Of a stretch of DNA of 64,000 nucleotides, positions 26,901 to 34,719 are shown piece after piece; positions within the stretch are counted from its first letter, which is position 1, and every line of letters begins with the position of its first letter. The DNA is from Catellatospora sichuanensis (GTDB lineage: Bacteria; Actinomycetota; Actinomycetes; Mycobacteriales; Micromonosporaceae), in NCBI RefSeq assembly GCF_007483665.1, contig NZ_ML660193.1, positions 23,473-87,472 of the forward strand, given 5' to 3'. The notes under the pieces are model-generated. The model had not been told where the DNA came from and ran no database searches. It worked only from the letters and a program-made list of their open reading frames with translations. Both the position numbers and the translations under genes were made by a program.

Positions 26901-27278
26901 GCCACCGGCCTGTCCCCCGACAACCACCCGATCAAACTCGTCCGCCCCAGCCTCGACGCCGACGGCGTCCTACCGATCGACCGGCTGCGCAGCGTGCCCG
27001 ACAAGACCCGGATACAGGTCGGCGGACTGGTCACCCACCGGCAGCGGCCCGCCACCGCCCAAGGCGTCACCTTCCTCAACCTCGAAGATGAAACCGGAAT
27101 GCTCAACGTCATCTGCTCGCCCGGCATGTACTCCCGCTACCGGGCAATGCTGACCCGCCACAACGCGCTCGTCGTCCGCGGACAACTCGAGTCAGCGTCC
27201 GGCGTGCTCAACCTCGTCGCGGACAAGGTCACCCCACTGCAGATTGCCACCCGGCCCGCCAGCCGCGACTTCCGTTAG
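23958..27278 (+). CDS. dnaE2: Error-prone DNA polymerase DnaE2
   Basis: A 1106-aa C-family DNA polymerase of the DnaE2 class, which performs mutagenic translesion synthesis after DNA damage. The PHP domain begins at ELHCHSNFSFLDG (from 61), with ITDHDGMYG following. The palm motif PPDIDVDIESDRREEV is near 447-462 and GRGSAANS slightly before it. LFQEQMMQLAI and MGSKRS lie near 710-750, and a C-terminal OB fold (IQVGGLVTHRQRPA, FLNLEDETG) near 1015-1050. Length is normal. The imuA-imuB partners usually needed by DnaE2 are not beside it. The start is a leaderless ATG under an SOS-like box. Confidence 0.97.
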   Translation: MKWHGANDLPWADLHRRLTGGPVVDVLADADGGDSPAFTRHREAYIPPPIERPTTAVPYAELHCHSNFSFLDGASSPEELVEEAVRLGLNALAITDHDGMYGVVRFAEAAREHNLQTVFGVELSLGRGGRTGMPDPPGEHLLLLAEGQEGYHRLAGVLGDGHLAGGEKGMPRYDLAQAADRLRGHVVALTGCRKGSVKQAVADSNPAAATAALEQLVDLFGHDHVAVELTDHANPLDSEHNDLLAHLAAAARLPVLATNAVHYHAPKRRRLAEIVAAVRSNRSLDDIAPWLGTPTAYLRSGQEMAHRMRAYPTAVPYSVELAGRCAFDLQLIAPNLPPYPVPDGHDEDSWLRHLAYEGAARRYGPPSAHPEAYAQIDRELKIIAELWFAGYFLVVYDIVEFCRVSNIYCQGRGSAANSAVCYALRITNADPIHHRLLFERFLAPERDGPPDIDVDIESDRREEVIQHVYATYGRRHTAQVANVITYRPRSAVRDVAKAFGFSPGQQDAWSKTLDRWHDISPDAAAGIPEHVVTYAGELLSAPRHLGIHSGGMVICDRPVTEVCPVEWARMPGRSVLQWDKDDCAAAGLVKFDLLGLGMLSALRYAHEFLGNDLDLGELRCDDPEVYEMLCRADSVGVFQVESRAQMSTLPRLKPREFYDLVVEVALIRPGPIQGGSVHPYIRRRNGLEEPQYGHPLMRHALEKTLGVPLFQEQMMQLAIDVAGFTPAEADQLRRAMGSKRSIEKMAKIKGRLYDGMAARGITGAVADDVYAKLEAFSSYGFPESHSISFAYLVYASAWLKRYHPAAFCAALLGAQPMGFYSPQSLVDDARRHGVTVHRPDINRSGVKATLEHNPTTRWGSQPREAPSQWGLDGPEVRLGLDQVRTLSTDIATHIVDERDKNGPYTDMTDLARRAGLTAPHLEALATADAFAAFGLDRRAALWAAGAAAQDTPDKLAGTIAGIQAPPLPGMDEADLLVADVWATGLSPDNHPIKLVRPSLDADGVLPIDRLRSVPDKTRIQVGGLVTHRQRPATAQGVTFLNLEDETGMLNVICSPGMYSRYRAMLTRHNALVVRGQLESASGVLNLVADKVTPLQIATRPASRDFR

Positions 27279-27611
27279 GTCGAAACTCAGGACCGAGTCG
27301 AAGATCAGCCGGTCGCCCACTTGCGCGGCCCGCTGCCTCTGCGCCATTCACGCACCGGCATCAGTGACGCCAGGACGGCCCACATCGCATCGGGGATGCT
27401 AGAGCCTCCAAGCGTCACACGGTCGGGCCGACCGCGTGCCGTTCCGATCGGGGACGAGGACCTGCGGTCGTCCCGGTCCGTCTTGGAGCGGGCGTGTGGC
27501 TGCCGAACGGCCGCACCGCCAGGAAGCCCAGTGATAATCTTGAATTGCTGGAGAACTCCGCGACCGCCCGCGCCTCAGGCGGTCGCCATCACGAAGCCTG
27601 AGGCCCGCGAC
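27279..27611. other. Intergenic region, no gene seen
   Basis: 333 bp without a coding-like frame. The open frame on the plus strand from 27321 becomes protein-like only at the small membrane gene starting at 27612. Confidence 0.4.
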
Positions 27612-27776
27612 ATGGACCCCCTGCTGTTGTTCGGCATCGTCGTCATCGCCTTGTTCGTGCTGTTCCGCATCCGTCCCGGCGGCGGCGGGCGGCTCACCGA
27701 CCTGGGCGACGCCTTCTGGATCGCCATCCCCATAGCCTTGCTGTTGTTGTGCTTGATAGGCGCCGGCCTGCTTTAG
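27612..27776 (+). CDS. Small two-helix membrane protein (54 aa)
   Basis: A 54-aa protein with two hydrophobic helices (about 3-18 and 32-53) joined by RIRPGGGGRLTDLGD. ATG 27612 is chosen because the upstream part of the open frame lacks protein-like composition. Function unknown. Confidence 0.5.
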   Translation: MDPLLLFGIVVIALFVLFRIRPGGGGRLTDLGDAFWIAIPIALLLLCLIGAGLL

Positions 27777-27925
27777 CCCGCACGACCTGACCGGCACCGG
27801 CCCACGACAGGGGAGCTGCCAGCCCGATTCGGAGAACTATCCGGCCGGCTGGCGACCGCGGGCGGCGAGTAGGTTCGCTCCTGCGTCACAAACCCCAGAA
27901 CCCATCGCCGACCAGCAGGTCGACA

Positions 27926-28303
27926 ATGCCGAAAAGGACCATCACAGCCGAGGGTGCCGCACCGCCCGGTGGACCGTACTCGCACACCGTGGTCGCAGGT
28001 GATCACGTGTTCCTTGCCGGGGCGTGTCCAGCCCTGCCGGACGGCACGTGGGTGAAGGGCACGTTCGCCGAGCAGGCCGGGGCCGCCTTCGCCAACCTGG
28101 CCGCGGTTGCCCGCACCGCTGGCGGCGACCTGAGCCAAGCGGTCCGGGTCGAGCTCTACCTGCGGGACTTCGCCGACTTCGACACGATGAACGAGATCTA
28201 CGTGGAGTTCTTCGGCACCGAGAACCTGCCGGCCCGCACCACCATCCCCGTCGCGCTCGACGGTTTCGACATCGAGATCGACGCCGTCCGCTACCTCGGG
28301 TAG
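27926..28303 (+). CDS. RidA family protein
   Basis: A 125-aa member of the RidA/YjgF/UK114 family, which includes deaminases that clear reactive enamine/imine intermediates. GGPYSHTVVAGDHVFLAG and the C-terminal NLPARTTIPVALDGFDIEIDAVRYLG-type ending are the family core; the Arg that binds the substrate carboxylate is present (PARTT). The usual PVGPYS is PPGGPYS. Short for the family but complete. It is a free-standing gene with no obvious amino-acid pathway neighbour. Confidence 0.9.
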   Translation: MPKRTITAEGAAPPGGPYSHTVVAGDHVFLAGACPALPDGTWVKGTFAEQAGAAFANLAAVARTAGGDLSQAVRVELYLRDFADFDTMNEIYVEFFGTENLPARTTIPVALDGFDIEIDAVRYLG

Positions 28304-28472
28304 TGGTCAAGAGTAGGGTGCACGTCGTCGCAGCTGTTCGCGCTGCTAATCGGCAAGGTAGCCGCACGGGGCAGCCCTCCTCGCCTACGCCGGACGCGCC
28401 GGCTCAACTCGCCCGACGTCGCCGGTTTTACGGTCCCGCCGAGTGATACCCGTTGTCGGTGGCCGGGTCCCA

Positions 28473-28478
28473 TACCCT
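28473..28478 (+). promoter_or_regulatory. -10 box of the leaderless VOC gene
   Basis: TACCCT ends 6 nt before ATG 28485; no Shine-Dalgarno is present. Confidence 0.5.
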
Positions 28479-28484
28479 CGCGCC

Positions 28485-28961
28485 ATGACTATCGGCATCG
28501 AATGCATCCTGCAGGTCAAGATCCCGGTCTCCGACCTGCGGCGCAGCGTCGCCTGGTACACCCGCGTTTTCGACCTGCGCCTGGCCTGGGAGTTCGTCGA
28601 AGAAGGCGTTGTACGCGGCGCGGTGTTGACCGACCAGCACGAGCGGTTCCTCATCGGCCTGCGCGACCGGGCCGTCATCCCCAGTCGGCCGGAGTTTCCC
28701 GGATTCGATCTGTTCAGCTTCGGCGTCGGCTCGGTAGCGGTCCTGGAAGACCTGGCGCGCCGCTTCGACGATCTCGACGTCGAGCACGGGCCGCTCATCG
28801 ACCGGGGGGCCGGCGGCGGCGTCCAGCTCGACGTGCCCGACCCGGACGGGACGGTGATCCGTTTCCTGTCGCCCTTCGGGGAACATCCGCCGTTCGCCGG
28901 GGTCGAGTTCCATGCCGACGGTCCGCCGTCCTTCTACGACACCTCCCGGCTCACGGTCTAG
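28485..28961 (+). CDS. VOC (glyoxalase/bleomycin-resistance) family protein
   Basis: A 158-aa vicinal-oxygen-chelate fold protein. It shows the usual paired beta-alpha-beta units: ILQVKIPVSDLRRSVAWYTRVFDLRL at the start and VQLDVPDPDGTVIRFLSPF near the end. VOC proteins include glyoxalase I, dioxygenases and antibiotic-binding proteins; the substrate is not evident. ATG 28485 is chosen for the leaderless -10 spacing and the good N-terminal fit; the frame is open further upstream. Confidence 0.88.
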   Translation: MTIGIECILQVKIPVSDLRRSVAWYTRVFDLRLAWEFVEEGVVRGAVLTDQHERFLIGLRDRAVIPSRPEFPGFDLFSFGVGSVAVLEDLARRFDDLDVEHGPLIDRGAGGGVQLDVPDPDGTVIRFLSPFGEHPPFAGVEFHADGPPSFYDTSRLTV

Positions 28962-29149
28962 ATCGCTCGGCCGTGACGGCGGGGATGACGGAGCGGTCGC
29001 TGTCCTGCACGACGCCGAAGACGCACCGAAACATTGGCGCCGAAGCGATCCGCACCCTGGTTGCCCGCCTTCACAAACCGATCAGGCATTGTGAAAAATA
29101 CCTTCGTCGAGGGAGTCTTTATCGAAGTTTCCCATCGTGAGGAGAGTTC

Positions 29150-30406
29150 ATGGAGCGCAGGGCAGTCCTCCGGTCGACATTGGCAGCGGGCGCCTCGATC
29201 GGCATCGCAGGCGTCGCCGGCCCCGCGTGGGCGGCGAAGCCCCCGCCGCCGCCCGGGCCGCGCAACATCGCCTACAAGGGTTGGACGTCGGCCGCCGACT
29301 TCGGCACGGGTGCCCATCTCGGCACCGCGACATCGGGTGACGCCTTGCGCATCACGTCCGCGGCCGGCCAGTTCACCTATCTCGGATCGAGCTACGACTA
29401 CGCGAGCTGGACGTCACCGATGGTGACCACCGGGTTCCCGGCTACCGAGGCGATCGCATCCTGGACCGCTGACACGCCCGGAGCCACGTGGGTGCAGGTG
29501 GAACTGCGAGGCGTGACCGCGGCGGGCAACACCTCGGCCTGGAAGATCATGGGACGGTGGGCCGCAGACGATGCCAGCGTGCAGCGCACGTCCGTGCCGG
29601 GCCAGACCGACGGCGACGGCGGCATCGCGATCGACACCTGGACCGCGGCCGCCGGTCGGGAACTGATCAGCTGGCAGGCGCGGGTAACCCTGTACCGGCC
29701 GGCCGGCGGCTCGCTCACACCCGTGGTGCGCAGCCTCGGCGCGGTCGCCTCCGCCGTGTCCGGGGCCGGCACGGCGACGCTGCCGGCCGTGGCGCAGGGC
29801 ATCACGCTCAACGTGCCGCAGTACTCGCAAGACATCCACGCAGGGCAGTACCCGCAGTACAACGGGGGCGGCGAGGCGTGGTGCAGCCCGACTTCGACGT
29901 CAATGGTGGTCGCGTTCTGGGGCACCGGCCCCACTCCTGCCGACTACGCATGGGTCAATCCGAGCTACGCCGATCCGTGGGTCGACCATGCCGCCCGCCA
30001 CACCTACGACCTGAACTACCAGGGCACCGGCAACTGGCCGTTCAACACCGCGTACGCGGGCCGGTTCGGCCTGGACGGCTTCGTCACGCGGCTGCGCTCG
30101 CTCAACGAGGCGGAGAAGTTCATCGCCGCCGGTATCCCGCTGGTCTTCTCGCTGTCATTCAGCAAGAACGAGATTCCAGGCCTGTCCTATTCGACCAACG
30201 GGCACCTGCTGGTGCTGGTCGGCTTCTCGGCGACCGGTCAGCCGGTGTTGAACGATCCCGCCGCGGCGACCAACGCGGCCGTACGCAAGACCGTCGGGCG
30301 CGCCGCGTTCGAGGCGGCATGGCTGAGGACCAGCGGCGGCGTCGTGTACGTGATCAAGCAGCCGGGCGTAGCCCTCCCGCCTCCCCCGGCCCAGGCCAAC
30401 TGGTAG
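29150..30406 (+). CDS. Secreted C39-like cysteine peptidase
   Basis: A 418-aa exported protein. The N-terminus is a signal peptide ending near AWA (about residue 28), followed by a Pro-rich linker, a beta-rich domain (about 40-215) and a peptidase-C39-like domain. Catalytic candidates are C245 in EAWCSPTS, H352 in NGHLLVLVG and D369 in LNDPAA. In this group the domain is a papain-like protease or related hydrolase acting outside the cell. GAGGAG precedes the ATG. The last residues (GGVVYVIKQP) are encoded by 27 bp that recur exactly at 59949-59975. Confidence 0.88.
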   Translation: MERRAVLRSTLAAGASIGIAGVAGPAWAAKPPPPPGPRNIAYKGWTSAADFGTGAHLGTATSGDALRITSAAGQFTYLGSSYDYASWTSPMVTTGFPATEAIASWTADTPGATWVQVELRGVTAAGNTSAWKIMGRWAADDASVQRTSVPGQTDGDGGIAIDTWTAAAGRELISWQARVTLYRPAGGSLTPVVRSLGAVASAVSGAGTATLPAVAQGITLNVPQYSQDIHAGQYPQYNGGGEAWCSPTSTSMVVAFWGTGPTPADYAWVNPSYADPWVDHAARHTYDLNYQGTGNWPFNTAYAGRFGLDGFVTRLRSLNEAEKFIAAGIPLVFSLSFSKNEIPGLSYSTNGHLLVLVGFSATGQPVLNDPAAATNAAVRKTVGRAAFEAAWLRTSGGVVYVIKQPGVALPPPPAQANW

Positions 30407-30987
30407 TCGACCGCGCCGGCGGCATCGGCCTCGACCGGATTCCGGCCGAGGCCGAGGCCGCCGGCCGCAGTCTTGCTCCGCACACCTGGACGCTGGTGGC
30501 CGCCGACGACCGTGGCCTGCTCGGACATGTGGTCATGTGCCGGCCGCCGAGTCCGCTGGTCCACCTTGCCGACCGCGACGACGCCGAGATCCGCTTGCTG
30601 GCAACTTTTGGGAGGGGACGTCAGCTTCCTGGCATACGAGCTCGCCCTGTAGACCGGCGGACTCGGCCAGGCCGGTTGCTGCGGTGAACGCCGCGTCCTG
30701 CAACTCCGGCATCTTAATGAGGGACCACCCACCGTCGAGCCTGCTGACCCGCCATACCTGCCCGATCCAGCGCCGCTGCCAAGAGGTCCGCAGCGGCAGG
30801 CGGGCGAGCAGGATCGACACGATTCGCCGATGAGGTCCCGTACGACGGTTCGGACGAGGGTGAGACCGCGCCGGGGGCTGAACGTCCGATGCACGTTATC
30901 GATCTTGTCGTACTGCCACGCGGGGCCTGCCGGGTGCTCACCTGACGGCCATCCGCCGGTCATGATGCGCCATTACACCTATCCGGC
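30407..30987. other. Region of gene remnants
   Basis: No intact gene is seen. On the plus strand about 30410-30610 encodes a stretch (LAPHTWTLVAADDRGLLGHV, then ADRDDAEIRLLA) resembling the core of a GNAT acetyltransferase, cut off before the acetyl-CoA loop. On the minus strand 30533-30820 encodes a 95-aa open frame (RWIGQVWRVSRLDGGWSLIK is its best part) of unknown origin. Both look like fragments left by recombination. Confidence 0.45.
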
Positions 30988-32580
30988 ATGACCAGTTCCC
31001 CCCTGCATGACAAGGCCACGTCCGTCGACCGGCGGCGATTCCTCACTGGCGTCGCCACCGTCGCCGGCGCCGCCGCGCTGGCCCAGATGACCGCGGGCGA
31101 GGCCACCGCTTCGCCTCGCCCGGTCGGCGGCGAATACCCGTTCCAGCTCGGTGAGGCCAGCGGCGACCCCACCTCCTCGGGCTTCGTGCTCTGGACTCGC
31201 CTCGTCCCGCGGCCGTTCGAGCCCGGTGGCGGCATGCCGCCCCGGGCGGTCTCTGTCGACTGGCAGGTCAGCGAGGATGCTCACTTCCGCCGCATCGTCC
31301 GCGAGGGCGTCGCGCGGGCGCTGCCGAGCCTGGCGCACTCCGTCCACGTCGAGGTCGACGGGCTGCGGCCGGATCGGGAGTGGTTCTACCGCTTCCGTTA
31401 CCGCGGCGACGTGTCACCCGTCGGGCGCACCCGGACCGCGCCGCACGTGCGGGCCGCGGGCGGCTCTCTCGCCTTCGCGTTTGCGTCCTGCCAGGACTGG
31501 ACCAGCGGCTACTACCCGTCGTACCGGCACATGGCCCAGGAAGATCTCGACCTGGTGCTGCACCTCGGGGACTACGTCTATGAGGGCGGCATCCCCGCCG
31601 ACGGCGGCTACCGGCGTACGCCCACGCCGCAGATCCTGCGCGACGCGCCCCGCGACCTGGAGCGCTGGCGGATGCAGTACGCGCTCTTCAAGAGCGACCC
31701 CGACCTGCAGGCCGCGCACGCGCGCTTCCCGTGGGCGGTCACCTGGGACGACCACGAGGTGCAGAACGACTACGCCAACACGCAGTCGCAGTACGAAGGC
31801 GACATCGGGGCGCTGCGTGCGGCGGCCTACCAGGCCTGGTACGAGCACCAGCCGGTCCGGGCCCCCGCCGCCCCCGGCCCGCATGGTCCGCGGATCTACC
31901 GGCGCCTGCGGTGGGGGCAGCTGGCGCAGATCGACGTCGTCGACGGGCGGCAGTACCGCAGCATCCCGCCGTGCGGGTGGGGCGAGGCGGCCGCCTGCGC
32001 CGAGGCGTACCAACCGGAAGTGACGATGCTGGGCGCGAAGCAGGAGCGATGGCTCTATGACGGCCTGGCGGCGTCGTCGGCGAAGTGGAACGTGCTCGCC
32101 AGCAACGTGATGCTTGCGCGCCTGGACCACGACGGACCCGCCGGCGACCTATTGTGGCACGACGCGTGGGACGGCTTCCCGTCCGCGCGCAACCGGCTCA
32201 CCGAGGCCTGGGTACGCCACGGGGTGTCGAACCCCGTCGTGGTGACCGGCGACTGGCATTCCACGTTCGTCAACGACATCCTGCGGGACTTCGACGATCC
32301 GCAGTCGCCGGTGGTGGCGACCGAGTTCGTCGGGACGTCGATCTCCAGCAACGGCGACGGCGAGGTCTACGGCCCGTACTACGGTCCGATGATCGGGTTC
32401 AACCCGCACATCAAGTTCTTCGACGGCGACCGCCGCGGCTACGTCCGCTGCCGGCTGGACGCCACGGGCATGCGGACCGACCTGCAGATGGTGAGGACCG
32501 TGAGCCGGGCGGACGCGCCGCAGTCCACGTTCGGATCGTTCTTCGTCGAGTCCGGGCGGCCCGGGGCGCAGCGGATCTGA
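30988..32580 (+). CDS. phoD: PhoD-type alkaline phosphatase
   Basis: A 530-aa secreted alkaline phosphatase D. The Tat signal peptide (SVDRRRFLTGVATVAGAAAL, ending near ATA) carries the twin-arginine motif expected for an enzyme folded with its metals before export. A PhoD N-terminal domain (FQLGEASGDPTSSGFVLWTR) is followed by the metallophosphatase domain: FASCQDW, HLGDYVYEGG, WAVTWDDHEVQNDYA and VVTGDWHSTFVND carry the metal-binding Asp/Asn/His residues. PhoD enzymes hydrolyse phosphomonoesters and diesters. No PHO box was identified. Confidence 0.93.
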   Translation: MTSSPLHDKATSVDRRRFLTGVATVAGAAALAQMTAGEATASPRPVGGEYPFQLGEASGDPTSSGFVLWTRLVPRPFEPGGGMPPRAVSVDWQVSEDAHFRRIVREGVARALPSLAHSVHVEVDGLRPDREWFYRFRYRGDVSPVGRTRTAPHVRAAGGSLAFAFASCQDWTSGYYPSYRHMAQEDLDLVLHLGDYVYEGGIPADGGYRRTPTPQILRDAPRDLERWRMQYALFKSDPDLQAAHARFPWAVTWDDHEVQNDYANTQSQYEGDIGALRAAAYQAWYEHQPVRAPAAPGPHGPRIYRRLRWGQLAQIDVVDGRQYRSIPPCGWGEAAACAEAYQPEVTMLGAKQERWLYDGLAASSAKWNVLASNVMLARLDHDGPAGDLLWHDAWDGFPSARNRLTEAWVRHGVSNPVVVTGDWHSTFVNDILRDFDDPQSPVVATEFVGTSISSNGDGEVYGPYYGPMIGFNPHIKFFDGDRRGYVRCRLDATGMRTDLQMVRTVSRADAPQSTFGSFFVESGRPGAQRI

Positions 32581-32709
32581 TGCGCCTCACGGGATCCGGG
32601 ACCGTGCCGCTCGCCCAGCACGGGAGGCGACCGACGTCCCGGATCCCGCCGGTCGCGTCGTCAGCGAGGTGCCGCACCTTCGGCCTGCGTCGGCTGCCGT
32701 GCCAGCAGT

Positions 32710-32928
32710 TCAGGTCCGCCCGGCCAGGGAACGGCCGGGCCGACCCGCTGTCGTCGTGTCAGATGAGCTTGGCGAACGCAGCTCAGGTGTTGGGCCGGGG
32801 ATGCCGTCGACCGGGCCGGTGTACCCGCCGAGCTGCGCCATCCGCTGCAGGGCGGAGTACGTGTTGAGCGCTCGCGCAAGCCGTCTGGAGTGCGGCCAGC
32901 TTGCCGGGGCCGCGAACCCCATGATCAA
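32710..32928 (-). pseudogene. Fragment of a peptidoglycan-binding-like protein
   Basis: The short frame carries LNTYSALQRMAQLGGYTGPVDG-like sequence ending in IPGP, the characteristic repeat of peptidoglycan-binding domains in actinobacterial cell-wall hydrolases, but it starts and stops without the rest of a domain or a signal peptide. Treated as a remnant. The rest of 32581-32939 shows nothing coding. Confidence 0.45.
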
Positions 32929-32939
32929 CGCGGTGCGGC

Positions 32940-33284
32940 TCAGCGGCCGAAGGCCAGGTAGTGCCGCCGCTGTTCGGGCTCCAGGTGCTCGATCGCCGCG
33001 CGCAGCAGGACGCGCGGTGCCGTAGCGGCGTACCGGTCGAGGTAGTCCAGCAGCCGGGCGCGGTCGGTCTTGCCAGCCTCGCGAAGCATGCCTCCGGTGG
33101 TCGAGGCGAGCATCAGATGGTCGTCGTCTGCCAGAATCTCGGCGAGCGCGAAGGTGTCGTCGACCTGCCCGCGGCGCAGAAAGTGCAGCGTGCAGAAGAT
33201 CGCGATCCGTTCATAGCGAGCATGAGACCACGTCCTGGGCGTCCCCAGAGCCCGGACCGCAGGCCAATCGATAGACTCGAACAT
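32940..33284 (-). pseudogene. 3' fragment of a DNA alkylation repair (AlkD-like) gene
   Basis: The 114 codons match the C-terminal part of AlkD-like HEAT-repeat DNA glycosylases (WSHARYERIAIFCTLHFLRRG, then ALAEILADD, TGGMLREAGK, PRVLLRAAIEHL). Full-length proteins are about twice this size, and the N-terminal half is missing. The frame begins inside the hairpin at 33277-33300, directly next to the tRNA-Val-like repeat, so the gene appears cut exactly at the island boundary. Confidence 0.7.
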
Positions 33285-33300
33285 ACCCGTGTATGTTCGA
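33277..33300. terminator. Hairpin next to the tRNA-like repeat
   Basis: TCGAACATAC pairs perfectly with GTATGTTCGA around CCGT. On the minus strand it lies immediately after the CCA end of the tRNA-Val-like sequence, the normal place of a tRNA terminator. It superficially resembles a LexA box, but the half-sites are 12 bp apart instead of 4. Confidence 0.55.
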
Positions 33301-33301
33301 T

Positions 33302-33469
33302 GGTGGGCGATACTGGGATCGAACCAGTGACCTCTTCCGTGTGCACGCGGTGAGGACCTGCCTTCCCGTGTCGCCCACCATCGACGCGCCTGGAATTTGG
33401 CGCAGCCGTCCGCATCTGGAAGCGCTCGGCAGAGGCGGGAGTCAGCGGGTTCGCTGACTTTTCGCTGAC
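33302..33469 (-). repeat. Left 168-bp direct repeat with tRNA-Val(CAC) 3' half (att-like)
   Basis: Read on the minus strand, the last 45 nt contain the anticodon region, variable loop, T-arm (ACTGG-TTCGATC-CCAGT), acceptor strand TATCGCCC and ACCA of tRNA-Val(CAC). The 5' half does not form a D-arm or anticodon stem, so it is not a working tRNA. A second copy of equal length lies at 56293-56460; by hand count 15 of 168 positions differ. The structure is that of an attachment-site remnant left by tRNA-targeting integration. Confidence 0.75.
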
Positions 33470-33521
33470 TCTCCAGCCGAAGATCACCCCACTCCCCGAG
33501 CGTCGCCAGTCAGGCGCACCG

Positions 33522-33648
33522 CCAGTTTGGAAGACCGCCGAGAACCGATCGGGATGCCCGAAACGCTGGATCGGTGTCGCCAAGCATCTGCCCGCTGGTG
33601 CCCGCCCGAGGCCTGTAGCGGCATGCCGATCTGGCACGCTACTGACAT
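33522..33648. repeat. Boundary repeat R2, left copy
   Basis: About 125 bp beginning CAGTTTGGAAGA and ending near TCTGGCACGCTA match 57529-57656 with many scattered differences. Shared blocks include TGCCCGAAACGC and GGTGCCCGC. It has no coding content and, like the tRNA-like repeat, occurs at both ends of the island. Confidence 0.6.
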
Positions 33649-33651
33649 GTG

Positions 33652-34077
33652 CTACGGGGCGTCGTCTCCGTCGTCAAGTTCGTCTGCCGCATCCCACTCG
33701 CTGCGGCGTGCCGCGTACTCAGCGAACACCTGGCGTAGGCCGTCGTGCTGCTCCTTCACTGTGAGGAACTGATCGAGCAGATCGAACAGCTGGTCATGGG
33801 CCGCAGTCTCAGCCTCGGCAGACAGCTGCCGGGCAGGTTGGAGCCCGACTCCAGGGGTCAGTTCGAGGACCAACGCTGACCACACCAGCGAACTCTCGCT
33901 GCCGAGCCGGACCAGGAGCCACTCGCGGAAGCCCTCCAGCAGCATCCAGCCCATAGCTGCGTCACAGCCGGTTACGAACGAGGTGGTCTCGGCGTAATTC
34001 TGTACGCCATACATGCCTGGCCTCAGGCGTACTCGCTGGAACAGGTCGCGAAAGTGGCTGATCATGCACGTCATCAT
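33652..34077 (-). CDS. Hypothetical protein (141 aa)
   Basis: An acidic protein, protein-like throughout (FRDLFQRVRLRPGMYG, then CDAAMGWMLLEGFREWLLVR). ATGs at 34077, 34074 and 34065 are all possible starts; the last would give 137 aa. Length and character resemble small immunity proteins of toxin systems, but no toxin gene is adjacent, so this is only a resemblance. It sits just inside the left island boundary. Confidence 0.6.
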   Translation of the reverse strand: MMTCMISHFRDLFQRVRLRPGMYGVQNYAETTSFVTGCDAAMGWMLLEGFREWLLVRLGSESSLVWSALVLELTPGVGLQPARQLSAEAETAAHDQLFDLLDQFLTVKEQHDGLRQVFAEYAARRSEWDAADELDDGDDAP

Positions 34078-34110
34078 GCCGCACTCTCGCGCTGCTGGCT
34101 GGTGATGACT

Positions 34111-34260
34111 GGTGATCTCCTTGCGACGGCAGTCTCAGACCAAGCCAGGGGTTCTCAGTGCCGGCAAGGGCTCGGCGTAGCCGACCGCGTAGCGGCTTGG
34201 CCCTTGCCGGCACTGAGGTTCGCTGGCATGCCCTCCGGGTGGCGTCGTAAGGAGATCACC
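34111..34260. mobile_element. MITE-like element with nested inverted repeats
   Basis: Outer ends GGTGATCTCCTTGCGACG (34111-34128) and its complement (34243-34260) match with one mismatch. An inner 18-bp pair (34154-34171 with 34200-34217) is perfect. There is no open frame. A diverged copy lies at 58351-58508. This looks like a small non-autonomous element or a folded structural repeat. Confidence 0.6.
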
Positions 34261-34594
34261 ACCCCAACCCTTCCCCTCCAACCCCTTCCGCAGCTGCGCC
34301 GGGTGCATCTCTGAAGCGGTGGCCGGGGTTCGGGGCAGAGCCCCGAGGTCTGAGGAAGCTGTGGTACTCGGACATGACGGCATCACGGGAGGGACGGCCT
34401 GGTCCACGATGACAGTCCGAACTCGGCCTCAGGGTTCCTAGGTGAACACTGCGGCTGGCGCCCGCGTCCCCCGCGCGGGCCGGAGGCAGAGCGCGGGGGG
34501 AGACGCGGTGCGCCGGGCCGCGCGTGCGCGGCCCTTGATCTTTGAAGGGGCCTATTCGGCAGACGGTCCAGAACCCCAAGTCACTCAGAGACAG
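34261..34594. other. Non-coding hairpin-rich stretch
   Basis: No gene. Contains TCGGGGC-AGA-GCCCCGA near 34328-34345 and a larger inverted repeat (CGTCCCCCGCGC near 34463 with GCGCGGGGG and AGACG near 34500). Together with the flanking element and terminator, the whole 34078-34689 interval is structured DNA without genes. Confidence 0.4.
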
Positions 34595-34631
34595 AAAGAG
34601 AGCACATCCATCAATGGGATGTGCTCTCTTT
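34595..34631. terminator. Strong 15-bp hairpin terminator beside repeat copy A
   Basis: AAAGAGAGCACATCC (34595-34609) pairs perfectly with 34617-34631, with an A-run on one side and a T-run on the other. It works on paper in both directions and closes the leftward kinase-like gene. Confidence 0.8.
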
Positions 34632-34634
34632 GCT

Positions 34635-34719
34635 GGTGGACCATACGTGGCAGAATCCGACCGCATTCCGGCAGCTCACGGCCCGATTTTTACCGTACCG
34701 GCGGTACGCACGCGCCGAA
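34635..34719 (-). repeat. Interspersed island repeat, copy A (partial)
   Basis: The box GGTGGACCATACGTGG to CGCGCCGAA matches copies at 40970-41054, 48014-48098 and 53975-54060. Only the right half of the repeat is present here, and its usual hairpin is replaced by the unrelated hairpin at 34595-34631. Confidence 0.65.

Noticed and set aside
24824-27091. 755-aa plus-strand open frame
   Set aside because: Overlaps dnaE2 in another frame; Arg/Pro-rich composition typical of a GC-rich shadow frame.
33277-33300. LexA/SOS box (TCGAAC...GTTCGA)
   Set aside because: Half-sites are separated by 12 bp instead of 4 and form a continuous hairpin next to the tRNA-like sequence, so a terminator is likelier.
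33301-33380. tRNA-Val gene on the minus strand
   Set aside because: Only the 3' half (T-arm, acceptor, CCA) fits; no D-arm or anticodon stem forms, so it is recorded as an att-like repeat.
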